The notes under the pieces: model-generated
Told to the model about the DNA's origin: nothing
What the model saw: only the letters and a program-made list of their open reading frames with translations
The model's database searches: none
Source: Caldifermentibacillus hisashii
GTDB lineage: Bacteria; Bacillota; Bacilli; Bacillales; Caldibacillaceae
Assembly (NCBI RefSeq): GCF_027568575.1
Contig: NZ_JANUVP010000001.1
Length of the DNA stretch: 64,000 nucleotides
Strand: one strand, 5' to 3'
Shown: positions 15,925 through 23,728 of the stretch, one piece after another
Layout: every line of letters begins with the position of its first letter
How positions within the stretch are numbered: position 1 is the first letter of the stretch
Translations under genes and position numbers: made by a program

Positions 15925-17193
15925 TTAATTTGATTTTTCTCTTCTTATTTTTCCTTCCAAACGAAGAATTCTTTTTTCTAATTCTTCCTTTAAATGATTA
16001 TTTTTATAATCCAAGAGCTGAGTTGATTCATACTCTTCTAATGCCAATATGCTTAATTGTAATGCCTTTTCAAAATCCTTATTCACATGCTCATGAACTT
16101 TTGCCAGCTCGATGCAAGCATTTATTTTCTCTATTCCGTTGCCCAGTTCAATGATTTCTTGCCAAATCGCTTCTGCCATATCTCGCTTCTTCTGTTTTTT
16201 ATATTGAATGGCAAGATCATACATGCCCTTCCATTTTTCTCTCCCTCGTAAACTTGTTATCGCCTCTTCATATACTTGAATGGCCGCATCCCTTTCATTC
16301 AAAGCAGAATACCATTTACCGACGGCTAATTTTTCCCTATTTGTTTGATTCACATCAAGTCCTAATAATTGGCAGGAAATATGCGTATATAAAATGATTA
16401 GGGATAGTACATCTTCCTCATTATGCTCCATCACTTTAACAATTCCGTCCAATTGATTGGATTGAAGAAAATCAAAATAAATGATGGGCGCTAAATATCC
16501 CGGAACATCTTCTTCCCTTTCGATTCCCAAAACCTCTTTCTCAACGATTGTAAGTTTCACTGATTCTAATTCATCTTTCCATAGTCTCCTTGATGCGTGC
16601 AGCAAATCAAAATGACCAAATGCCGGAAGCTTCGGTACATGTTCTCTGATCAATGTGTGTCTTGTTTTCACTTGCGGCCAATCAAATGCTTTTCCATTAT
16701 ACGTAACAAGGGTGGTATAATCAACTGATTTCAAAAAACTGTGATAAAGCGGAATTTCACCCCCGGGTTCAGGCAATAAATGTTGTTTCACTACGACCTC
16801 ATCATCATCAATGAAAGCATAACCTAATAAAAAGATCGTATTGCCTGTTCCACCACCGAGTCCTGTCGTTTCCGTGTCAAAGAAAAACAAATCTGTTGGA
16901 CGGTACCCTTTTGCGGATAAAGGGTGGAGAAGAGAATGATTTTGCCAAGCATTGACGACATTAAGATAATCAAAAAATGTATATTTCCCCCTTTGTGTTT
17001 CAAGAGGATAGTGGACTTCACGAATAAGGCAATATTGATCATCTAATATATATGGAGCAACCCCGAAATTATGCCATTTTTCCAAGTTTGGTATGTTGAT
17101 AAGTTCTTGTTTTGCTTCCGGTTGCGATTCTTGTTTCTTCGTTCCGGTTGGTAAGTACGACTGATAAACTGCTAACTTGTTTTTTAACTTCAT
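15925..17193 (-). CDS. mrfB: MrfB/YprB-type DEDD exonuclease
   Basis: A 422-residue protein whose central part is an RNase-H-like 3'-5' exonuclease domain: FFFDTETTGLGGGTGNTIFL near residues 105-125 holds the first acidic residues, TYNGKAFDWP and the histidine/aspartate-rich HFDLLHASRRLW follow. The C-terminal third (about 270-420) has TPR-like helices (KWYSALNERDAAIQVYEEAI). In B. subtilis YprB (MrfB) works with the helicase YprA (MrfA) to repair mitomycin-type DNA damage. It overlaps the end of mrfA by 4 bases, so the two are co-translated. Confidence 0.92.
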   Translation of the reverse strand: MKLKNKLAVYQSYLPTGTKKQESQPEAKQELINIPNLEKWHNFGVAPYILDDQYCLIREVHYPLETQRGKYTFFDYLNVVNAWQNHSLLHPLSAKGYRPTDLFFFDTETTGLGGGTGNTIFLLGYAFIDDDEVVVKQHLLPEPGGEIPLYHSFLKSVDYTTLVTYNGKAFDWPQVKTRHTLIREHVPKLPAFGHFDLLHASRRLWKDELESVKLTIVEKEVLGIEREEDVPGYLAPIIYFDFLQSNQLDGIVKVMEHNEEDVLSLIILYTHISCQLLGLDVNQTNREKLAVGKWYSALNERDAAIQVYEEAITSLRGREKWKGMYDLAIQYKKQKKRDMAEAIWQEIIELGNGIEKINACIELAKVHEHVNKDFEKALQLSILALEEYESTQLLDYKNNHLKEELEKRILRLEGKIRREKSN

Positions 17194-19466
17194 TTAAGCA
17201 CCCCATTTAAGAAAGCATTCAAAAGGGTAATTGCATCTATTTTGCCGTTTTGTGAAGTACCGTCCGTCCCAATACAAGAAGGACAACCATTCTCACACGG
17301 GCAATTTTTTATCATTTTCCTCGCTTCCAGCAAAATATCCGTTATTTTATCGTAAATTTGATCGCTCAGGCCCACTCCACCCGGATAACGGTCATATAAA
17401 AAGATCGTTGGTTTTTCATTATGACTCGATTTCAATTGCGGTGTCACATACACATCGCTCGGATCACACATCACATACATCGGCACCATATTTTTTAAAA
17501 GATGTGCCATACCGATCAACCCTTGCTCCAGGCGATCTTTATGCCAATTCGGCTCATCCTTTAATGAAATCCATGCCGAAGTTGTATGCAATATTTGTTC
17601 CGGTAAATGAATCGGACCGGAACCGATATTTTCATGAGTTTCAAATTTAATCTTTTTAAAAATTGTCGCCATCGCTTGTACAGCCACGTCCCCATATTGA
17701 ATTTGCGCGACATCCGTTTCTCTTTCCTTATCAACCTCTAAAACTTTCAAATCAACAGCCAAGTTTGCATCTGTATAATAATCCGTTTGCACTTCACGTA
17801 CAAATGCCTTTTTTTCCTCCCAGTCTAATTTTTCTACCTGATATTGAACTCCTTGATGCATGTAAATTGCCTCATCATGGAGAAGCGTTAAAGCGCTGAA
17901 AGTATCCATTTCTCCAATCACTTGTACATGGGCAATGTCGGTTTGGTCAATAATGACTACATTTTCCTGTGAAGCGGAACGAAGACTGATATTATGCGCC
18001 GGAAATGAATCACTCATCCAATGATATTTATTCCCGCTAAAAACAAGAATTTTTTGATCAAGCAGGTAATCGAGTACATCCTCCACATCAATCCCGCCAA
18101 ACGTTTCTCCTTTTTTAAACGGTAATTCGAAAGCTGCACATTTTACATGATCAACAAGAATGATTAAATTATCCGGGTTGATTCGGGCAACTTCCGGTGA
18201 CTGTTTGAAAAAATATTCCGGATGATTGATAATGTATTGGTCTAGTGGGGCTGAACTGGCGACATACAAAATTAGCGCCTCTCCATGTCTTCTCCCGGCT
18301 CGTCCGGCTTGTTGCCAGGCGCTCGCAATCGTACCGGGATAACCGGTCATTATACATACTTGTAATTGTCCGATATCAACGCCCAACTCCAACGCATTCG
18401 TGCTGACCACACCATAAATATCCCCATTTCTCAGCCCTTTTTCGATTTCTCTTCGCTCTGTCGGTAAATAACCGCCCCGGTACCCACGTATTCCCTTTGG
18501 TCCAATCTTATCTTTAATCAACTCTTGTAAATACGTTAAAATAATTTCCACTCGAACCCTGCTTTTCGCAAAAATAATTGTTTGAATTTTATTTTTCAGA
18601 AACTCCCCGGCGAGCTTCCGAACTTCCAAAGTTGCACTTCTCCGGATATTTAATTGTTTATTTACAATCGGCGGATTATAAAAGACAAAATGCTTTCTTC
18701 CGCTCGGGGCACCGTTTTGATCAATTAACTGCATGGTTTTACCTGTTAAAGCTTCGGCCAGTTCCTTTGGATTGGCAATGGTCGCTGAAGTACAAATAAA
18801 CACCGGATCACTTCCGTAAAAACGGCAAATCCGTTTTAATCGACGAATAACATTTGCTGTATGGCTTCCGAATACACCACGGTAAATATGTAATTCATCA
18901 ACGATAATAAATTTTAAGTTTTCGAACAGAGAGACCCACTTTGTATGATGCGGCAAAATTCCGGAATGAAGCATATCCGGGTTAGTTATTACGATATGGC
19001 CAGCTTTGCGAATTTTTTGCCGGATATGCGCCGGTGTGTCCCCGTCATATGTATAACTATTAATTTCGATCCCCGCTTCATCAATCAATTCATTTAATTC
19101 ACTTTTTTGATCATAGCTGAGTGCCTTCGTTGGAAACATATATAACGCTCTTGCTTCAACGTTCTCTAAAATCGTTTGCAGAACCGGAAGATTATAACAA
19201 AGTGTTTTCCCGCTCGCCGTCGGGGTTACGGCAGTAAAATCCATTCCTTTCATACCATAATCAAAAGCTTCCCGTTGATGACTGTATAAAGAGGTAATCC
19301 CCCGCTTTTCTAATGCTGCCTGCAATTTTGGATGCAATTCTTCAGGAAATGGAACATTAATGGCCTCCTTCCCTTCTATCGTTTCCCAATGGATAATATT
19401 TTCGTTAATTTCATTTGTTTGTTTCATCCAATTGATGATTTCTTGTAATTGACGCTTACCTAGCAT
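17190..19466 (-). CDS. mrfA: MrfA/YprA-type DEAD/DEAH helicase
   Basis: A 758-residue superfamily-2 DNA helicase. Visible are the Walker A-like PTASGKT (about 80), DELHIYRG (about 190), TSATIANP (about 230), the second RecA domain with STNALELGVDIGQL and QQAGRAGRRHG (about 385), and a C-terminal MZB-type cysteine cluster CPCENGCPSC. YprA of B. subtilis (MrfA) is the helicase partner of YprB in an excision pathway for mitomycin C adducts. The ATG at 19466 is preferred over the GTG at 19475 because GAGGGTG is correctly spaced for it only. It forms a two-gene operon with mrfB. Confidence 0.92.
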   Translation of the reverse strand: MLGKRQLQEIINWMKQTNEINENIIHWETIEGKEAINVPFPEELHPKLQAALEKRGITSLYSHQREAFDYGMKGMDFTAVTPTASGKTLCYNLPVLQTILENVEARALYMFPTKALSYDQKSELNELIDEAGIEINSYTYDGDTPAHIRQKIRKAGHIVITNPDMLHSGILPHHTKWVSLFENLKFIIVDELHIYRGVFGSHTANVIRRLKRICRFYGSDPVFICTSATIANPKELAEALTGKTMQLIDQNGAPSGRKHFVFYNPPIVNKQLNIRRSATLEVRKLAGEFLKNKIQTIIFAKSRVRVEIILTYLQELIKDKIGPKGIRGYRGGYLPTERREIEKGLRNGDIYGVVSTNALELGVDIGQLQVCIMTGYPGTIASAWQQAGRAGRRHGEALILYVASSAPLDQYIINHPEYFFKQSPEVARINPDNLIILVDHVKCAAFELPFKKGETFGGIDVEDVLDYLLDQKILVFSGNKYHWMSDSFPAHNISLRSASQENVVIIDQTDIAHVQVIGEMDTFSALTLLHDEAIYMHQGVQYQVEKLDWEEKKAFVREVQTDYYTDANLAVDLKVLEVDKERETDVAQIQYGDVAVQAMATIFKKIKFETHENIGSGPIHLPEQILHTTSAWISLKDEPNWHKDRLEQGLIGMAHLLKNMVPMYVMCDPSDVYVTPQLKSSHNEKPTIFLYDRYPGGVGLSDQIYDKITDILLEARKMIKNCPCENGCPSCIGTDGTSQNGKIDAITLLNAFLNGVLK

Positions 19467-19641
19467 CCGCTTCACCCTCTACAATTCATACCAAATTTCC
19501 CTTTAACATTTATTATAACGAATACACGTTCCTATATCAAAAAATATTTACCGTACAAACATCGTACCATTAATCTAACACGATTTTTATTATTTTTCAT
19601 ATATTATATCGGAAATAAAAATAAAAAGTGGGGTGGAAAAC

Positions 19642-20097
19642 ATGGATGAACAATTACCGGAAAAAAAGGACAGCCATTCAAATGAAGCTTCTCCATTCTT
19701 CCATATTTTTCAGGACCGGCCATTTCGTAATATTTTGGAGACCATTGATCAATTTTTTCAAAACTCCAATTTAAAACCGGGCTTCAAAGTCAATGTTCAA
19801 GAGGATGTAGATAAATACATCATATATGCAGAATTACCCGGGGTAAAGAAAAATCAAATTGACATCCATATTTTGGAGAGAAGTATTACCATCACTGTGA
19901 ATCGTTCAAAAAGTGAGACAATTCAAAATGATAAAGCTAAATCATATACGAAGATACACGAATATGAAAAAGCCTGCCGGACGATTCCTTTTTATCATCC
20001 AATTCAATCAAAAAACGCCAAAGCCAAATACCGTGACGGGCTATTGACGATCATCCTGCCAAAAAAATCCGGGAAGAAACTGAATTTAGAAGATTGA
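19642..20097 (+). CDS. Small heat-shock protein, Hsp20/alpha-crystallin
   Basis: A 151-residue protein with an Hsp20 domain at about 50-145: FKVNVQEDVDKYIIYAELPG, VKKNQIDIHILERSITITV and the closing AKYRDGLLTIILPKK, where the usual A-x-(F/Y)-x-x-G-L-L-x-(V/I)-x-(V/I)-P pattern is kept. The N-terminal arm has PFFHIFQDRPFRNI. It should hold unfolding proteins in soluble form; family members in Bacillus are also coat-associated (CotM/CotP). GGGGTGG lies 5 bases before the ATG at 19642. It is divergent from mrfA and is a single gene with its own terminator. Confidence 0.88.
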   Translation: MDEQLPEKKDSHSNEASPFFHIFQDRPFRNILETIDQFFQNSNLKPGFKVNVQEDVDKYIIYAELPGVKKNQIDIHILERSITITVNRSKSETIQNDKAKSYTKIHEYEKACRTIPFYHPIQSKNAKAKYRDGLLTIILPKKSGKKLNLED

Positions 20098-20175
20098 TGT
20101 TTTTAAAAGTTAAATAATTGTTTTATACAAACAGATGAATTTCGCTAATGTCCATTGAAAATAATGGTAACCTAC

Positions 20176-20203
20176 AGCAATTGGTTTTTCGCCAATTGCT
20201 TTT
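20176..20203 (+). terminator. Terminator of the Hsp20 gene
   Basis: agcaattgg-tttttcg-ccaattgct followed by tttc, about 80 bases past the stop. Confidence 0.75.
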
Positions 20204-20240
20204 CTTAGATATGATGGAAGGACTTGCACTTGGCACATAA

Positions 20241-20771
20241 TTACGATTTAAATAAAAGACTGAATCCTTTTAGTAAAGAAGAAACTTGATTGATTACTCC
20301 CATGAATTGACCGGCCGTTCCTAGCATTTTATTAAAATCGATGGATCCATCTTTATTTTTAAATGATTGGATAAAGCTGTTCATCGGACTCTGGGGAAAA
20401 GATTGATGCGACGCCGATAAACTAAAATTTGGTAATATCTGATTAGAAAAATTTGAAATTTGATTATAAAGTGGGTGTAATGGATCATCCAAAAATTGTG
20501 TAAACGGTACATCGTTATTATTAGATGGGAAATGGTTGTCTTGATTAAAAAAAGCACTCGGAGTCCAGACTTGTCCGGGAGCGACACCGGGAAACATACC
20601 CTGAGAATTCATTGGTGTTGGACCATGAAAGAATGGCGGTGGGAACGTATTTACCCCTACAGGAAATTGCAGGTTGGCATTCGTACCTAAATGATTTTGT
20701 GGCATTCCAAATGTCTCCGGAATCGCATTATATTTTCGTGGAAAAAACTGGTTGTGTGGCAGATGATACAT
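20241..20771 (-). CDS. yppG: YppG-like protein
   Basis: A 176-residue protein with a Pro-, Asn-, Phe- and Gly-rich first half (repeats of FPPPFFHGPTP type) and a more regular C-terminal part ending in the YppG-type segment FKNKDGSIDFNKMLGTAGQF followed by a short helix GVINQVSSLLKGF. YppG is uncharacterised and widely present in spore formers; the composition suggests a coat-type role. The ATG at 20771 was chosen because GAGGAGGA is properly spaced only for it. It is in the yppE-yppG neighbourhood as expected. Confidence 0.8.
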   Translation of the reverse strand: MYHLPHNQFFPRKYNAIPETFGMPQNHLGTNANLQFPVGVNTFPPPFFHGPTPMNSQGMFPGVAPGQVWTPSAFFNQDNHFPSNNNDVPFTQFLDDPLHPLYNQISNFSNQILPNFSLSASHQSFPQSPMNSFIQSFKNKDGSIDFNKMLGTAGQFMGVINQVSSLLKGFSLLFKS

Positions 20772-20833
20772 ACATATCAATCCTCCTCATGAACTCCACC
20801 ATATTGTATGATTGTTCGCCTAATCATGTGAAT

Positions 20834-21214
20834 TTAAAAGTTTTGCGGAAACTCATTTTCGTTTATTTCGCTATGTAATTTTTCTAATATATAATGGATT
20901 GAATGGAGACGATGTTTAAAACGGGAATAGCTTGTTTTAGGAAAAAAAGCTTGTACACTTATTTCTTTAATATTCTCAATAGTGGCATCGATTTGTTGAA
21001 TATATAAGTGTTTCGGGTGAGAAGTGACAATGAATTTCTTCGCCAGTTCCCCCCACTCTTCTAAAACGAAATGGACTTCATCAACAAATGGTTTAATAAC
21101 CGTATAAAAATCTTTTTCTTCTCCCGTTTCCCGTGCATGTTCATAAATGTGATCCATTTCCATTACATAATGTTTTAATTTTTTCGTTGCTGATACAAGT
21201 TGCATTTTGTCCAT
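20834..21214 (-). CDS. yppE: YppE-like protein (DUF1798)
   Basis: A 126-residue all-helical protein of the YppE/DUF1798 family: DFYTVIKPFVDEVHFVLEEW (about 36-56) and the C-terminal FPKTSYSRFKHRLHSIHYIL (about 91-112) are the conserved parts. Structures of the family are helical bundles and no function is established. GGAGGGG precedes the ATG at 21214. The stop lies about 60 bases from the yppG start region, with both genes on the minus strand. Confidence 0.85.
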   Translation of the reverse strand: MDKMQLVSATKKLKHYVMEMDHIYEHARETGEEKDFYTVIKPFVDEVHFVLEEWGELAKKFIVTSHPKHLYIQQIDATIENIKEISVQAFFPKTSYSRFKHRLHSIHYILEKLHSEINENEFPQNF

Positions 21215-21247
21215 ACATTAACCCCTCCTATCCATCCAATTATATCA

Positions 21248-21307
21248 TAAGTGCTCTTGCGGCTCTGCTCTCGCCAAAAGCTCGGCAATCGCCGAGTTTT
21301 CTTTAAA
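21248..21307 (-). repeat. Dispersed repeat family A, partial inverted copy
   Basis: Reverse complement of the left half of family A: aaagaaaactcggc, then a GCCGAG hairpin partner, aagagcagagccgcaagagca. It corresponds to 54047-54104 and 37490-37550, and the right half is missing. It lies between yppE and the following small gene. Confidence 0.75.
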
Positions 21308-21366
21308 CAGTCCTACTGATTGAAGTTTCACAATATCAACGGAAAATCAAAGCCGGACCAATTTTT

Positions 21367-21615
21367 TTACATTGATGCTGCCTGTTTCATAATCGGCTCC
21401 GTATTCCTCACCTGTTGTTTCGTTTGATTTTCTTTCGTCACTTTCATTATTTCCTTTTCTATCGCAGAAATATTTCTTGAAAGGTTACTTGTTTGTTCTA
21501 TTATTTCTTCCGTTACAACGAGATGCATCTTTTGCTCCACTAACGCTATTTCCATTTCCAAACACTTGATTAATTCCAAAATTTCGCTCGTTTTCACTGT
21601 TTTATTGCTTGCCAT
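21367..21615 (-). CDS. Small hypothetical helical protein
   Basis: An 82-residue soluble protein, MASNKTVKTSEILELIKCLE followed by two predicted helices and a charged tail. The stretch with LIKCLEMEIALVEQKM and later EQTSNLSRNI loosely resembles the layout of Spo0E-type phosphatase peptides, but the usual SQELD core is not present, so I do not assign that function. GGAGGG lies 6 bases before the ATG at 21615; the longer frame to 21708 has none. It is in the place where B. subtilis has yppD/yppF-type small genes. Confidence 0.65.
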   Translation of the reverse strand: MASNKTVKTSEILELIKCLEMEIALVEQKMHLVVTEEIIEQTSNLSRNISAIEKEIMKVTKENQTKQQVRNTEPIMKQAASM

Positions 21616-21746
21616 CTCAATCCCTCCATCCTTCGTTATTATGTAATTTCGACCTGCTTTCATCACTTCCTTCCTGTTTGACAAAACTAGAAGAAATTCG
21701 CCAAACAAAGTGGAATTCTGACAAATATTCAGAAATCATTGTCAAA

Positions 21747-21775
21747 ACATGTTTCTTGACCTTTTGTTCATAATA
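21747..21775 (+). promoter_or_regulatory. Sigma-G/F type promoter of sspM
   Basis: ACATG (21747-21751), a 17-base spacer and CATAATA (21769-21775), close to the forespore sigma-F/G pattern, 20 bases before the sspM start. Confidence 0.55.
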
Positions 21776-21794
21776 ACGATAGGAGGTGCAGCCA

Positions 21795-21905
21795 ATGGAA
21801 AAAAAGAAGAAACAAAATCGCGTAACTGAAAAAGAAAATCATGCAGACACAAAAGCGGCTAAAGGAAATCCAAAACTAAATGGCCCAAACCGTCCATCCA
21901 CTTAA
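21795..21905 (+). CDS. sspM: Small acid-soluble spore protein M-like
   Basis: A 36-residue, very hydrophilic basic peptide starting MEKKKKQNRVTEKE and ending NPKLNGPNRPST. The GPNRPST end is the same as that of B. subtilis SspM, a minor forespore protein. AGGAGG lies 8 bases upstream, a forespore-type promoter precedes it, and a strong terminator follows. It is on the plus strand among minus-strand neighbours, consistent with a lone sporulation gene. Confidence 0.8.
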   Translation: MEKKKKQNRVTEKENHADTKAAKGNPKLNGPNRPST

Positions 21906-21911
21906 GTTAAA

Positions 21912-21959
21912 GGAAGACACCACTACATATTGACTTCTTTCCCCATCGTGGTGTCTTCC
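21912..21959. terminator. Bidirectional terminator between sspM and yppC
   Basis: GGAAGACACCAC / GTGGTGTCTTCC, a 12-bp perfect stem with a 24-base loop, between the convergent sspM and yppC stops. Confidence 0.8.
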
Positions 21960-21967
21960 CTTCTTAC

Positions 21968-22924
21968 CTACTCATTCCACCGCATCCATTCCTTCAAGTT
22001 TACCAACAGTTCAATTTCTATATGTTTTTTCCTTAACCAATAAGTCATGTTCACTTCTTCTTCTTTTATGATGGGAGGCAGGAACCATCGTTTTTTAACC
22101 CGTTGCTTTTTATCCCAAGATATCCCGGTTAATGGTTCCTGCTTTACAATCGGATACGTTAGTCTTAACATAGGCGTGTTCCGTTTTTTTAACCAAAATT
22201 TTTCGTAATCATACCGTGAAACTGTATGCGGTGTATGAATGGCAAAATCAATAAATGTTTGAAGCCTCCCCATTTCAAATAAAATCCACGCTAATTTTTT
22301 CCCGAGTTCGATTCGTTGATCCAATTTGAGAAATTTTTTTACAGTTGCCCCGAAAATTTCACCGTAACAAGTTGGAAAAATAACTGCATTGAAATGAAAA
22401 AGTTCCTGCAAATAAAAAGGTACTGTTTGAAATACTTTTTTTTGATAAAATAGTTTTGATATGATTGGCTCTTGTATCAAGTTCTGTTCATTAATAATGA
22501 GGGAATACAATAATCGGTTTTCATTACCGGTTTGCCAAAATCGAAACCATTCTTGCTGCATAAATGCCGAAACATGAAAATAAGGTAGTAAGTGAAACAA
22601 AGGACGCCCTATTTTCGTTGAATAATGATAAAGTAATAATTGTGGATACGCATCTTGAAAAATCAGCCAATTAGCCCGTTCATAAGTTAAAAACAAATAC
22701 GTGCGATATTGCTTGGTCAACAAGGAGGAATACGATTTGCCTTCCAAATCACACATATTCCAGCCGGCGTTACGGGAAACCAATCCGGCAAGAAAAGCCC
22801 ATTTAATTTCTTGGTAACGAAAATAAAATGACTCATAACAATTCGTTCGTGATATATTATCTATATTGCCTTTTCTTGTTGTTTGTAAAATATGTTGGAT
22901 TAATTGCCTCTCGTCATGATTCAT
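21968..22924 (-). CDS. yppC: YppC-like protein (DUF2515)
   Basis: A 318-residue protein of the DUF2515 family, located next to recU as in B. subtilis yppC. It is rich in aromatic residues (NISRTNCYESFYFRYQEIKW near the start) with RNAGWNMCDLEG near residue 60. No membrane helix or catalytic motif is evident and its function is unknown. The ATG at 22924 (MNHDERQLIQ) is preferred; the GTG at 22936 directly abuts the only ribosome-binding-like sequence. It is divergent from recU. Confidence 0.85.
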   Translation of the reverse strand: MNHDERQLIQHILQTTRKGNIDNISRTNCYESFYFRYQEIKWAFLAGLVSRNAGWNMCDLEGKSYSSLLTKQYRTYLFLTYERANWLIFQDAYPQLLLYHYSTKIGRPLFHLLPYFHVSAFMQQEWFRFWQTGNENRLLYSLIINEQNLIQEPIISKLFYQKKVFQTVPFYLQELFHFNAVIFPTCYGEIFGATVKKFLKLDQRIELGKKLAWILFEMGRLQTFIDFAIHTPHTVSRYDYEKFWLKKRNTPMLRLTYPIVKQEPLTGISWDKKQRVKKRWFLPPIIKEEEVNMTYWLRKKHIEIELLVNLKEWMRWNE

Positions 22925-23025
22925 CGAGATGTTCACATCCTTTATAAAATTTCGGTCGTTTCATTCCGACCGGTAAATAAACAGCCCGGAGTTGCGCATG
23001 AAGAAGGTTTAACGAGGTGGTTAGT

Positions 23026-23625
23026 TTGGAAATCCATTATCCGAATGGAAAAACGTTTCATTTTAAAAAAGAGGATAGAAAAATAAAAGTAAAAAAATAT
23101 CAATACGGAAACCGTGGGATGACTTTAGAGGATGATATTAATGAGTCCAATAAATATTATTTGTCAAACAAGATTGCGGTTATTCATAAAAAACCAACTC
23201 CTATTCAAATTGTTCAAGTCGATTATCCGGAGCGTAGCAAAGCAGTAATAAAAGAGGCCTATTTCAAAACACCTTCGACAACGGACTATAATGGTGTGTA
23301 CCGGGGGAAATATCTTGATTTTGAAGCAAAGGAAACAAAAAGCGAAACATCTTTGCCGTTAAAAAATTTCCATGAGCATCAAATTAGACATACAGAAGCG
23401 GTACTAGCTTGCGGAGGTATTGCTTTTGTCATTATTCGTTTTTCAAAAACAGAAGAAGTATTTCTTTTAGAGGGTGAACATCTGCTGAAATTTTGGCAAC
23501 GGATGGAATCAGGCGGCAGAAAATCGATAGCGAAAGATGAAATTATGCAATATGGACATTATATACCACTTGGAATTCAGCCAAGAATTGATTATATTAG
23601 ATTAATAGAATCTCTATATTATTAG
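23026..23625 (+). CDS. recU: Holliday junction resolvase RecU
   Basis: A 199-residue endonuclease that cuts Holliday junctions and acts in recombination repair and chromosome segregation. The conserved GMTLEDDINESNKYY (about 33-47), the basic KKPTPIQIVQVDYP, the catalytic TTDYNGVYRGKYLDFEAKET (about 85-105, with D, E and K of the nuclease core) and GGRKSI are all present. The TTG at 23026 gives MEIHYPNGKTF, matching the start of the family, with GAGGTGG upstream; the GTG at 23017 is an alternative. It is followed by ponA at about 100 bases, the usual recU-ponA pair. Confidence 0.95.
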   Translation: MEIHYPNGKTFHFKKEDRKIKVKKYQYGNRGMTLEDDINESNKYYLSNKIAVIHKKPTPIQIVQVDYPERSKAVIKEAYFKTPSTTDYNGVYRGKYLDFEAKETKSETSLPLKNFHEHQIRHTEAVLACGGIAFVIIRFSKTEEVFLLEGEHLLKFWQRMESGGRKSIAKDEIMQYGHYIPLGIQPRIDYIRLIESLYY

Positions 23626-23728
23626 GGGTAAAATAACTTACCTCAAATTGTGAGAAATTCCTTATTCGATATTTGACGGACAATCCCGTTTTCGATTTTG
23701 ATAAGGAATGAAAGGATGGTCATTGTTT

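Noticed and set aside
21367..21615. Assignment of the small helical protein as a Spo0E-type phosphatase
   Set aside because: The layout is loosely similar but the characteristic SQELD-type core is absent.
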